From the NCBI GenBank assembly GCA_016710365.1, contig JADJVW010000035.1, positions 1-62,113 on the forward strand: 62,113 nucleotides of DNA, written 5' to 3'. Position 1 is the first letter of the stretch. Each line of letters opens with the position of its first letter. This document shows, one piece after another, positions 18,488-26,650 of this stretch. The stretch is from Candidatus Caldilinea saccharophila. Its GTDB lineage: Bacteria > Chloroflexota > Anaerolineae > Caldilineales > Caldilineaceae. Both the position numbers and the translations under genes were made by a program. The notes under the pieces were generated by a model that worked only from the letters and a program-made list of their open reading frames with translations, searched no databases and was not told where the DNA came from.

Positions 18488-18742
18488 AGCGAGTGTCCTT
18501 TCCGCCGGTCTTGGCCGGTCGTATCAATCTTGTCCTGACGCCTATCAGCATCGCGCTGTTGCGGCGGATGACGCGCCATTTGTCGCCGTGTTTGCAAAAT
18601 GGCCGTTTTGCCAATTGAGGCAACACGACGACAAGCGCCGTCGATTCCCGATGCTTCCATGCTTCAATGGAACAAAGGCGAGATAAAACAAATGCAAAAT
18701 AGAGTAAAGCTAAGGTGGCAAGCTGATAGAAGGAGCGGACCA

Positions 18743-19150
18743 ATGAAATGGATGCGACGCTGGGTAATCAGACTGCTGGTGTTGATTGTGCTGGCCAGTG
18801 CGGTGCGGCAGGTGTACATCGCCGGCATCGCAGCCTCGACCCTGCATACGGTCGAGCAGATGGCGCTGCGCCAGAGCTTTGCCATCCTCACGACGACGGA
18901 GATAGAGCCTTGGCAGGCGACCCTCTGGCAAAGACCTGCACGCCAGGTGTTTGATTGGCTGTGGGAACGGAGCACAACGCTCGATCGAGAAGCCATGCAA
19001 CGGTATTGGCGACTGCGCCAGTTGGATGCTCAGGCCTCTGGTGCATTGACTTCGTCTGGCCTGGAAAGCATCCCAATGATCGAGGACGCGCCACCGTTGC
19101 CCGCCTTGGAAGATGGGGATCCCTTGCTGTTGCCGCCGCTGGGGAGATAA
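18743..19150 (+). CDS. Small single-TM protein
   Basis: 135 residues from ATG 18743, set by AGGAG at 18731. Arg/Lys-rich MKWMRRWVIR is followed by a TM helix (LLVLIVLASAVRQVYIAGIA), then an extracytoplasmic or cytoplasmic helical stretch (VEQMALRQSFAILTTTEIEP) and an acidic, proline-rich tail (EDAPPLPALEDGDPLLLPP). Not recognised. It begins a plus-strand run (18743, 19347, 19664, RT) that leads into the adaptation genes, with gaps of 196 and 74 bases. Confidence 0.65.
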   Translation: MKWMRRWVIRLLVLIVLASAVRQVYIAGIAASTLHTVEQMALRQSFAILTTTEIEPWQATLWQRPARQVFDWLWERSTTLDREAMQRYWRLRQLDAQASGALTSSGLESIPMIEDAPPLPALEDGDPLLLPPLGR

Positions 19151-19230
19151 AGGAAGAGAGACATGTGCGCGAGCGCAAAGCCATGCGTAGGTCGGGCTAG
19201 TACACAGCGGCGGCAATATGCTAGCAGCCA

Positions 19231-19261
19231 GAAACCGAATTTTTTGGCAAGACTCGGTTTC
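19231..19261. repeat. Imperfect hairpin of the AACCGAG family
   Basis: GAAACCGA at 19231-19238 pairs with TCGGTTTC at 19254-19261, with a T-rich loop. It is related to hairpins at 23714-23744 and 38573-38607, which share the ACCGAGTTT/AAACTCGGT core. It lies between two small membrane-protein genes. Confidence 0.6.
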
Positions 19262-19346
19262 TCCGCATGTGCAGGCCACTCGCCCGGAATGCTGATATAG
19301 ACGCCGCGAACGTGGTCTGATGCTGGACTAGGAAAAGGGAGAGGGT

Positions 19347-19589
19347 ATGGAATCAAGGCTTTCTTCAAAACAGGATGCAGTGCTGCGGCGCACGCCTGTG
19401 CTGCTGGCATGGCTTTTGGCGCTGGCGCGTGTGGCGACGCTCGTGCTCTTTGTGACGCAGCGCCGGGGCGCCCTGCTGCAGTTGCTGCGGCCACTGTTCA
19501 CATGCTTGACGCTGGTTGTGATCGCCATGCTGCTGCTCGCGGGCGCGCTGCTGTGGGGCGTCTGGCAAGGGCTGGCAGGCTGGTTCTGA
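19347..19589 (+). CDS. Small two-TM protein
   Basis: 80 residues from ATG 19347, preceded by GGGAGAGGGT. Two hydrophobic helices (PVLLAWLLALARVATLVLFV; LTLVVIAMLLLAGALLWGVW) are joined by a basic loop (TQRRGALLQLLRP). No family recognised. It lies 74 bases before the DUF697-like gene on the same strand; such small proteins can be subunits or assembly partners of larger membrane proteins, but this is inference. Confidence 0.55.
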   Translation: MESRLSSKQDAVLRRTPVLLAWLLALARVATLVLFVTQRRGALLQLLRPLFTCLTLVVIAMLLLAGALLWGVWQGLAGWF

Positions 19590-19663
19590 GGCAAATAGCT
19601 TTGACGCTGAGAGGCAGAGGTGCGCATTTCATTCATGTAAAGGATGAGAGGCAGGGAAACGCA

Positions 19664-21001
19664 ATGGAAATGGGTCCGACGGCAATGGCTGATAGAGTTG
19701 CGGGCGCCGTGCGCGGCATGGTCGAAGCGGTGGCCGGTGAGATGGGGTGGGCAGTTAACGGCCACACCACAATGGGGCGCGGGATGTCATCGCTGGGCGA
19801 GATGGGGTCTGGATTTGACGAAGCACACGAGCCGGCGGTGCATCTGATCGTGTGCAGCCAGGACGAACGCCTGCTGCGCCGCTTTCTGGCTGCCCTGCGC
19901 GGTCAGCCGTTGCTGGCGCCGGCCAGCGCGGCGATTCGCCATGAAGGGCTGTTTACGCTGGTGTGGCTGAGGCCACCGCCAGGATGGATGGCTGCCGCCG
20001 CCCCGGCGGTGGCCCCAGGCTGCGATTTGGGGTGTGACAACGGCGCCGGTTGGTGTGAAGATCCGCCCTGGAATGATTCTTCGACATGGAATGACCCCCC
20101 TGCGGAGGATTGGAGTGAGTGCGATCCCGACGCGCATCTGCGACCCTTCTGGCAGGAGGCGGCGTGCGCGCTCTATCTGGCGCCGGCGGCTGGTGGGTGG
20201 GACGCAGCGGACGCACAGGCGTTTGCGCGGCTGCGCTCGCTAGGTCCCCCGCTGCTTCCAGTCGTAACCTGCGGCACGGCGACGGAGTTGGCGGCGACAA
20301 CGACCACCGCCCTTGTGCAGCGGTTGAGCCGCGCTGGAGTGGCGCCCCTGACGGTAATGACGCCGGCGCAGAGCGACGACGCAGAGGATGCGCCCGCTGG
20401 CGTAAGCGACAGCTATGCAACGCTGCTGCGCCGCCTGCTGGCCTATGCGCCGGCGCTGGCGGGTGCGTTAGGGTGCGAAGCGCCTCATCTGCGCCGGCAG
20501 GTGGCCGCCGATAGGATCCGCACGACCGTCTGGTTGGCGGCCTGCGTTGGGCTGGAGCCGCTGCCGATAGTAGATCTCCCCGTACAACTACTGCTGCAAC
20601 GGCGCATGGCGCACACCATTGCAGCGATCTACGGCCAGCCACCACCCGGGCTGGTCAGTGGCGAAGGCGTGGGGCTGCTGACGGCAGGGCTGACCGTGCG
20701 CTATGTGACCCAGCAACTCGTGCGGCTGGCGCCCGGCATCGGCTGGCTGTTGAGCGGAGCGTTGAGTGGGGTGAGCACCTGGCTGCTTGGCCGCACGCTG
20801 GTGCTGCATTACAGCCAGAGAGCGCCTTCTGGCGTTGTCGTCGAGCAGATGCTGGCTGCGTGCCGACGGCGCTTGCGCAGCATGAAGCCTTCCAAAATCC
20901 TACGCTCCTTCTGGAAGAAAAGCGCTGCCGCACCCGATCGCACAGCAGAGGCTCTCAGTTCCCATCCAGATCGCGACGGCGCACCAGGAGGTGAACGTTG
21001 A
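19664..21001 (+). CDS. DUF697-like membrane protein with a GTPase-like domain lacking a P-loop
   Basis: About 445 residues from ATG 19664; upstream in-frame sequence is not protein-like. The N-terminal part (VHLIVCSQDERLLRRFLAAL; LFTLVWLRPPPG; ALYLAPAAGGWDAADAQAFA) follows the beta-alpha order of Ras-like GTPases seen before DUF697, but the Walker A Gly/Lys/Ser are absent. The C-terminal ~140 residues (WLAACVGLEPLPIVDLPVQL; MAHTIAAIYG; IGWLLSGALSGVSTWLLGRT) are the DUF697 membrane-associated helical domain. A Cys/Trp/Asp-rich low-complexity stretch occurs near residues 118-150. It ends inside the reverse transcriptase start (TTGA overlap), tying its expression to the adaptation module. Confidence 0.7.
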   Translation: MEMGPTAMADRVAGAVRGMVEAVAGEMGWAVNGHTTMGRGMSSLGEMGSGFDEAHEPAVHLIVCSQDERLLRRFLAALRGQPLLAPASAAIRHEGLFTLVWLRPPPGWMAAAAPAVAPGCDLGCDNGAGWCEDPPWNDSSTWNDPPAEDWSECDPDAHLRPFWQEAACALYLAPAAGGWDAADAQAFARLRSLGPPLLPVVTCGTATELAATTTTALVQRLSRAGVAPLTVMTPAQSDDAEDAPAGVSDSYATLLRRLLAYAPALAGALGCEAPHLRRQVAADRIRTTVWLAACVGLEPLPIVDLPVQLLLQRRMAHTIAAIYGQPPPGLVSGEGVGLLTAGLTVRYVTQQLVRLAPGIGWLLSGALSGVSTWLLGRTLVLHYSQRAPSGVVVEQMLAACRRRLRSMKPSKILRSFWKKSAAAPDRTAEALSSHPDRDGAPGGER

Positions 21002-22008
21002 ACCGGATATGGGGATGGCTGCGCACGAAAACAGGCGCCGATGCAGCGTCGCACCTGGTGCAGTATGCACCAGACAAAGCAGCGCAACGCGCCGAGTTGC
21101 TGGACGCCGCGCCCGCCCATACCAGCGTAGCGACGTCATCCGTCCGCCGTTCACAGCCGCCAGAGCGCCTGTTCACCTCCTATGCACTACAGCAGGCGTG
21201 GCTCTCCGTCAAGCAAGCCAAGGGCGGGCCGGGCGTCGATGGCATAACGATCGCGCGATTCGAGAGCAATCTGGAGGAAGAGCTGGCTATGTTGCAGGCG
21301 GAATTGATGGCAGGGCGCTATCAACCGCGCCCGCTGCGCCAAGTGCTCGTGCCCAAGGCAGGCGAGGGGATGCGCGAGCTGGCGATCTGGGCGCTGCGCG
21401 ACCGCGTGGCGCAACGGGTGGTCTACGATCTGCTGGCGCCTGTTTTTGAGGCGCGTTTTATGCCCTGCAGCTTTGGCTTCCGGGCAGGGTTAGGGACGGC
21501 GCAGGCCGTGCAGCAGGTGATCGCCCACCGCGAGGCAAACCTGCGTTGGGTGGTGGATGCCGACATCGTGCGCTGTTTCGACACGATCGACAGCCGGCGG
21601 CTGCTTGGCCTGGTGCGCCGGCAAGTGCGCGATCGGCTGGTGCTGCGCTACGTCGAGCAATGGCTGCACGCGCGGTTGTTGAGCAGCCTGGACGGCAAGC
21701 CGCGGCAGGCAGGGGCCAGCCAGGGCAACGTCCTCTCGCCGCTATTGGCGAATCTCTATCTGGATCAAATGGATCGGGCGCTGACCGCGCAGGGGCTGGC
21801 GCTGGTGCGCTACGCCGACGATTTTGTGATCTGCTGCAAGCGGCGCGCCGATGCACAGGATGCCCTGACGCAGACAAAGACGACGCTGGCGAGCCTGGGG
21901 CTGGAGTTGCATGCGCAGAAGACGCAGATTGTACATTTCGACCAAGGCTTCGCCTGGCTCGGCTATTTCTTTATCCGGCGCGAGTGTCACCGGCTGACGA
22001 GAGGGTAA
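20998..22008 (+). CDS. CRISPR-associated reverse transcriptase (stand-alone, group II intron-like)
   Basis: 336 residues. RT motifs are in order: VDGITIARFESNL near 80; FMPCSFGFRAGLGT near 155; VVDADIVRCFDTID near 183 (first Asp); SQGNVLSPLLANLYLDQMD near 240; RYADDFVICC near 270 (catalytic DD). No maturase or endonuclease domain follows. AGGAGGTG at 20986-20993 with 4-base spacing indicates a TTG start at 20998 that overlaps the stop of the DUF697-like gene. It is followed by cas1, so it is very probably the RT that allows spacer acquisition from RNA. It is not fused to Cas1, unlike many such RTs. The frame is intact. Confidence 0.9.
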   Translation: MNRIWGWLRTKTGADAASHLVQYAPDKAAQRAELLDAAPAHTSVATSSVRRSQPPERLFTSYALQQAWLSVKQAKGGPGVDGITIARFESNLEEELAMLQAELMAGRYQPRPLRQVLVPKAGEGMRELAIWALRDRVAQRVVYDLLAPVFEARFMPCSFGFRAGLGTAQAVQQVIAHREANLRWVVDADIVRCFDTIDSRRLLGLVRRQVRDRLVLRYVEQWLHARLLSSLDGKPRQAGASQGNVLSPLLANLYLDQMDRALTAQGLALVRYADDFVICCKRRADAQDALTQTKTTLASLGLELHAQKTQIVHFDQGFAWLGYFFIRRECHRLTRG

Positions 22009-22020
22009 GCGTTCGTCTAA

Positions 22021-22069
22021 CCGCAATTTTTCGATTGCGGCCTTCCTGGAAGCTCCAAGCTTCCAGGAA
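22021..22069. repeat. Two adjacent hairpins between RT and cas1, including TTCCTGGAAGCT family copy 2
   Basis: CCGCAAT and ATTGCGG (22021-22040) form a 7 bp stem around a T-rich loop. Next to it, TTCCTGGAAGCT (22043-22054) pairs perfectly with AGCTTCCAGGAA (22058-22069). The second palindrome matches the hairpin at 17063-17095 except for the loop. Neither has a strong T-run on the plus strand. They could modulate RT to cas1 readthrough or mRNA stability. Confidence 0.75.
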
Positions 22070-22132
22070 AGAGAGAGCAGAGCATGAGTTCAACAAGATT
22101 ATTTTGAGGGGGGGGTAAGCGAGGTAGACCCT

Positions 22133-23160
22133 ATGACGATCCTTTATGTACGCGAACCAGGCGCGGTGGTGCGTCGCGACGCCGAGCGGGTGGAAGTTAC
22201 CCGCACCGACCCCAAGACGCGCCGTGCGCAAGTGCTGAGCGCACTGCCGATCCGGGAAATCGAACAAGTTGTGCTCTTTGGCAACGTGCAATTGACCACG
22301 CAGGCGGCCGCACTGCTGCTTCAGCATCAGATCGACGTCATCTTTTTGAGCCAGAGCGGCGGCTATCGCGCCGTCTGCAAAAGGACGGGTCGCGGCTGGC
22401 GCAGTTGCGCCACAAGCAGTTGTTGACCACCGGCGACGTACGCGCGTCGCTGCGGCTGGCAATCTGGATCGTGCAAGCAAAGCTCCACCATCAGCGCCTG
22501 CTCCTGCGCCTGCTGGAACGGCATGTGGAAGTTAAAGCGGCGAAGACGTGCGCGGCCGCGGCCCAAGGCGTGGAACAGATGCGGCAGGCGGTCAGCGGCG
22601 CCAACACGCTCGACGCGGCGCGCGGTTTTGAAGGCAAGGGCAGCGCGTTCTACTTTGGCGCCTTGCGGATACTGCTGGCGCCGGCATGGGGCTTTGAAGG
22701 ACGCAAGTACTATCCGCCGCCCGATCCATTCAACGCGCTGTTGAGCTTTGGCTATGCGCTGCTGCAGAAGGATATTGAAAGCACCGTGCAGCGGGTGGGG
22801 CTGGACCCCTATGTGGGCTGTCTGCACGCACTGGAACCCGCCCGGCCGTCGCTGGTGCTCGACCTGATGGAGGAATTCCGTCCGCTTGTCGTCGATTACG
22901 CCATGCTCGATCTGGTGCTGGGCGGCAAGCTCACCGCGCCGGAGTTCACCTTTACCGGGCGCAGCGAGCGCCCGGTCGAGATCGGCGAGCGGCTGCTGCC
23001 ACGTGTGGTGGAAGCGTATGCAGCACGCACCGAGGATGTGGTGGCGCATAAATCCAGCGCAACGCAACAGCGGCTGCGGGCCTGTTACGAACTGCAGGTG
23101 CGCGCCTATGCGCGCGTAATTGCCGGCGACCAGCCAGAGTTTGCAGGGGTGCTGGCATGA
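22133..23160 (+). CDS. cas1: Cas1 integrase, one frameshift
   Basis: Residues 1-80 (LYVREPGAVVRRDAERVEV; LPIREIEQVVLFGNVQLTT; IDVIFLSQSGGYR) are the Cas1 beta-sandwich domain. The frame then stops at 22425, but the neighbouring frame continues with LQKDGSRLAQLRHKQLL and the whole helical catalytic domain: GFEGKGSAFYFGAL (metal-binding Glu), DPYVGCLHALEPARPSLVLD (His and acidic residues), EEFRPLVVDYAML. Adding one base in GCGCC near 22368 restores ~342 residues. Cas1 with Cas2 integrates new spacers at the leader. The stop overlaps the RNase H gene. The indel is probably a sequence error, since all key residues are kept. Confidence 0.92.
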
Positions 23161-23705
23161 GATGGCGACTCACCGACGCACGCCTGCCGCGCATCTGGGT
23201 TTTCTGTGACGGCGGACTCGGCGCGCTGCCCGAAACGAACCCGGCGGCGCCACAGCCACTTGCGGTGCGCATGGGCGCCGGTTGTGGCGCGGTGGTGCGC
23301 CGCGAGGACGGCGCCATCATCGACTGGGCGTGGCGCGCCCTGACGCCAATGACCAACAACGAGGCAGAATATGCCGGTTTGTGGTTGGGCGCCGCGCTGG
23401 CGCTGCGCCACCGCGCCGACTTGACTATCTTCGTGCTGGACAGCGAGGTCGTCGTCGGCCAGATGACCGGGCGCTTTCTGGTGCATAGCGCCGCGCTGCG
23501 CCCATGGCATCGGCGCGCCACACAGCGCATTGCGGCGCTGCCGGCGGTCAAGTATCGCCTGGCGCCGCGGGCGTGGAACGTGCTGGCGGATGCACTGGCG
23601 CGGCAGGCCGGTCTGCCGTGGGAGGCGGTGCGAGCCTATCTGGAGGAAGGGCGCGCGGTAAAGGACGCGCCGGGCGCAGGAAAGATCAACAGGAGTGAGC
23701 CATGA
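23157..23705 (+). CDS. RNase HI-like protein in the adaptation module
   Basis: 182 residues. The four RNase H acidic positions are visible: FCDGG near 17, NNEAEYAG near 69, VLDSEVVVGQM near 96 and LADALARQ near 145. This type digests RNA in RNA-DNA hybrids. It overlaps the cas1 stop by ATGA and precedes cas2, so RT, cas1, RNase H and cas2 form one transcript. Inference: it would strip the RNA strand after reverse transcription of RNA-derived spacers, or remove the RNA portion after hybrid integration. The C-terminal ~30 residues are basic and Gly/Ala-rich. Confidence 0.85.
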   Translation: MRWRLTDARLPRIWVFCDGGLGALPETNPAAPQPLAVRMGAGCGAVVRREDGAIIDWAWRALTPMTNNEAEYAGLWLGAALALRHRADLTIFVLDSEVVVGQMTGRFLVHSAALRPWHRRATQRIAALPAVKYRLAPRAWNVLADALARQAGLPWEAVRAYLEEGRAVKDAPGAGKINRSEP

Positions 23706-23839
23706 CTGGCGGAGCAACCGAGTTTTTTCAAAAAACTCGGTTGCTTGCTACTGGCTTATTTACGCCGTCGTGTATTAAAAGGAGCGCGTGGCAACGGACG
23801 CGCCGAACGCAGGAGCGATCGAGTGGAGTGAGCCATGAC
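23650..23839 (+). repeat. 57 bp imperfect direct repeats flanking a hairpin between RNase H and cas2
   Basis: Positions 23650-23706 and 23783-23839 align over 57 bases at roughly 79% identity, both ending GGAGTGAGCCATGAC. Copy 2 supplies the cas2 ribosome site and start; copy 1 has an equivalent ATG at 23702 whose frame is spurious. The 76 bases between them include the hairpin at 23714-23744. This looks like duplication of the intergenic start region around an inserted palindromic element. Confidence 0.75.
23714..23744. repeat. Perfect hairpin of the AACCGAG family
   Basis: Arm GCAACCGAGTTTTTT (23714-23728) pairs perfectly with 23730-23744 around a single base, so the real loop is a few A/T pairs larger. 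It could weaken transcription into cas2. It shares its core with hairpins at 19231 and 38573. Confidence 0.8.
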
Positions 23840-24198
23840 CAAGCAAAAAGCAGGGCAGAAGAGCGGAAAGCCGCGCGGTGCGGTGAATCCAGAGGAGGAG
23901 TTGAGTGTACGCAACCGCCGGCGCTGGCTCGTCGTCAGCTATGATATTCCCAATGACAAGCGGCGCACCAAGGTGATGAAGACGCTGGCTGGCTTTGGAC
24001 AGCGTGTGCAGTACAGCGTCTTTTGAATGCGAGCTGCGGTCGGCGGATGTCGAAAAGCTGCGCAGCGCCTTGCAGCGTCTGATCGACGACAAACAGGATG
24101 ACGTGCGCATCTACGGTTTCTGTGACGCGTGCGCCGCCAAGGTGGAGATGCTGGGGCTGGCGCAGCGCCATATGTCGCGCGCCTACGTGGTGATCTGA
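23835..24198 (+). CDS. cas2: Cas2, one frameshift
   Basis: Residues 1-29 are a basic, Lys/Gly-rich N-terminal extension. The Cas2 core then begins with RRRWLVVSYDIPNDKRRTKV, including the YDI Asp, and GFGQRVQYSVF. The frame stops at 24026, but deletion of one T from TTTT (24021-24024) continues as FECELRSADVEKLRSALQRL, ending DVRIYGFCDACAAKVEMLGL at 24198. The repaired protein has ~120 residues and complete Cas2 elements. It forms the Cas1-Cas2 integration complex. GGAGTGAGCC precedes the ATG. A homopolymer sequence error is the likeliest cause of the break. Confidence 0.9.
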
Positions 24199-24294
24199 CT
24201 TATGGAAAACGCAAGTTAACACCGCACCTGCGATCATCAGTTTCCATTTGCGCTGTCTATAAATAGCCTTGACGCAGAAGCGAGCAGAGAAAGG

Positions 24295-26441
24295 CTACTT
24301 CAGTGTTTCCAACGCCTGGATGCGGTCGAGGCGAAAGGTAAGGACGCGGCCGGCGCTGTGGCAATAGGCGCGCAGGAAGCGCGCGCCGCGATGATCTTCC
24401 ACCCAGTAGGGGTCGACGCGGCGCCGCGTCGTGAGATTGCGGCCGGCGCTGAAGTAGGTGATCTGGAGCGAATGTCGCTGGGTGATGGCCGTTTCGATGA
24501 CGTCGCGCCACTGCGCGGGGTCGGTCGGGTGCGGCGGCGGCATAAAGGGCAGCGCGTCGAGCAGATCGGTGATATGTTCGACAAGCCGGGCCAACTGGGC
24601 CTGGAGCAGCGCTTGCTGCAAGTCGCTCTGGCCGGCCAGCAGCGTCTGTAACGCGGCTGTGTCCAGCGGCGCTGGCAGGGGCAGATAGCGCCCCAGATAT
24701 TGATAAAGCTCTCCAGCCAGCCAGAAGAGCGCGACGTCGGTGGGCTGTGGAGCCAAGGGCTGTGGGGCCGGCGTCTGATCGACAGCGGCGGGCAGGCCGG
24801 CCTCGCGCAGGCAGCGCGCAGGCTCGCCAGGTCACCTGTCCAGATGGCGGTGGTCGGCGAAATGACTTCGGCCAGGAAAGGCTGCAGGGCAGGGTGTTGC
24901 GCGAGGTGGGCAAGCTGTGCGGGCTGACGCGTGCGCAGGATGGGCAGCCAGGAAACCGTCACCTGGTCGCCCGCCTCCCACCAGGCGCGGAGGCGCGTGG
25001 CGTAGGCGTCATGCAGCGGCAGATCCAGCGCGGCCAGGGCCTGAAAGAGCGCGGCCACGCCATCACCGTGGGCCGCGGCGCGCGCCAGGCTGGCAGGGGT
25101 GAAGCAGAAGCCGTGCTGGGAGGGGGGAACAGGCGTCTCGTCTTTGGGAAAGGCAGTGGGGTCAAAAGCCGCGGGGGGCGCCTCCGCGTCGCTGTAGCGG
25201 GCCAGCGTCAATGGAATAATGGGGGACGCGTCCCACGGCAGAGAGAGACAGAGTGCGGCCGCGTGTTCGGCGCCGTCTGGCTGAGAACCCACCCACTGCG
25301 CCTGACAGGTTGCACCCGTCTTCCAAGCAGGCAATGTGGGGGAAGCTTCGCCTGTAGTGTTCAGGTGGCGGCCAAGCGGCGTGACAACATGGTGTGTATC
25401 GTCCAGCGCGGCGACGAGATGCAGCGGCGTAAAGAGAGTATCGAGCAGACAGGCCATGGCGGCGTCCACGTCCGCCAATGTCGAAAAGTGAGCGGTGAAA
25501 AAGGCGACCGGCAGCGTTTCATCCACCAACAGAGCGTTCGCCAGCTCCGAGGTCATGAAGGGCGTCGTGCGCCTGGCGAGAAACGCGGCGCAGCGCTGGC
25601 GGGCGGCCTCACCCCAGGCCGCATCGGGCTGGTGATAGGCGTGGCGGAGGATGGCGGCCTCACCGGCGCCAAGCCATGCCTGCCAGAGCACGGCAAGCTG
25701 TTCAACAGGGGGCAGGGCGGCCCACGCCCAGGCAAGGCTGGTGAGCTTTGCCCCGTACAGCAGGCGGCTCTGCGCGGCGAGAAACCAGAGGGTGCGCAAG
25801 GGAATGGCCTGTTTGTGGGTGGTGTGGGGCGTCAACGGCGCTGGCGTGCGCAACTGCTGGTTGATGGCGCGCAGCGCGGTGCGGGGAAGCCAGCGGGCGT
25901 GCTGCAGGCGCAACGCAGGATGGCGGACGAGGTAGATAAGCATCTGGACAAGATCATGTACGATCTCTGGAGGGCCGGCGATGGTCGGTGCATGATCGGG
26001 AGAAGGTGCAAGCGGAGGAAGTCGCGCCGCCTGCGGCAGAGCAGGTGCAACAAGGGCGCACAGACGGGACGCCGTGTGGGGCGCGCCGCCGCCGGACGCA
26101 TGGAGCAGGCCATTGAGGAAGAGAATTTCGCTCACTGAAAATGGCGCACGCAGCGTGGAGCTGGTGCGTAGCGCGCCATAGTGGGCGAAAAATAGAGGGG
26201 CAGGCAGCGCGGGCGCGACGCGGAGACGGTCGTAGGCGGTGCGCGCGTCGGCTGGGAGTTGCGCGACGCGCTGCGTTGCCACAGCCGGATCGTTCCAGTA
26301 GGCAGCCAGCGCCGTAACCCAACCTTCTTTCTGGTGCCGTTGCGCGCCGCGCAGGTGGAGCTTCAGGAAGGCGCCGATGCGGCGCAGCGCATCGTAGGGC
26401 AGTGCGGCGAACAGTGCGGATGGTGAAGCGGGTAGGGACAT
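24295..26441 (-). CDS. WYL-domain regulator, one frameshift, divergent from the CRISPR leader
   Basis: Starts at 26441 (MSLPASPSALFAALPYDALR). The first ~540 residues are a large helical region not recognised, ending in SWLPILRTRQPAQLAHLAQH and a helicase-C-like TAIWTGDLASLR stretch. The frame is lost near 24809 (one C missing in GCTGCCTGCG, minus strand) and resumes as EAGLPAAVDQTPAPQPL. It ends in a WYL ligand-binding domain (HSLQITYFSAGRNLTTRRRV; DPYWVEDHRGARFLRAYCHS). WYL proteins commonly regulate CRISPR loci. It ends 96 bases from cas2 (convergent), and its start codon is only 16 bases from the array promoter, so it may autoregulate and control array transcription (inference). Confidence 0.75.
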
Positions 26442-26650
26442 GGCAAATTTTATCCATTGACCTGGCGAACCAAAGTCATTATAATACGTGTATCAAGCAA
26501 TTTTTGCTACTTAAAAGGAAGGGAAAGTGCAATTTGGAGCGCATAAGGTGCAAGTGGTCGAAAAAGTGAGTGGGGGCGGACGAACGCAAGGTTGTCTCTG
26601 GCAGGCAGCACAGCGACGCCGTACAGGATGGGGATTTGGGGCAAATGAGG
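26442..26650 (+). promoter_or_regulatory. CRISPR leader
   Basis: 209 bases between the WYL start and the first repeat. It is AT-rich in its first 80 bases (promoter at 26457-26485, then a TTTTTGCTACTTAAAAGG stretch) and G-rich near the repeats. The degenerate last repeat at 37195-37222 marks the opposite, old end of the array, which agrees with new spacers entering here. Confidence 0.8.
26457..26485 (+). promoter_or_regulatory. Near-consensus sigma-70 promoter for the CRISPR array
   Basis: TTGACC at 26457-26462 and TATAAT at 26480-26485, separated by exactly 17 bases. Transcription would begin near 26492 and run through all repeats to the terminator at 37250-37276. The -35 box is within 20 bases of the divergent WYL start codon, so binding of either factor would affect the other. 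Confidence 0.8.

Noticed and set aside
19409..19663. Upstream extension of the DUF697-like gene
   Set aside because: It overlaps the small two-TM gene in another frame and shows no protein-like pattern before ATG 19664.
3608..24198. Reading cas10, cas1 and cas2 as decayed pseudogenes
   Set aside because: Each is complete apart from one base, keeps all key residues, and shares the defect type with housekeeping genes in the same window.
24747..26138. 463-codon plus-strand frame opposite the WYL gene
   Set aside because: Antisense shadow in high-GC DNA; Arg/Gly-rich with no recognisable domain, while the minus strand has a WYL domain.
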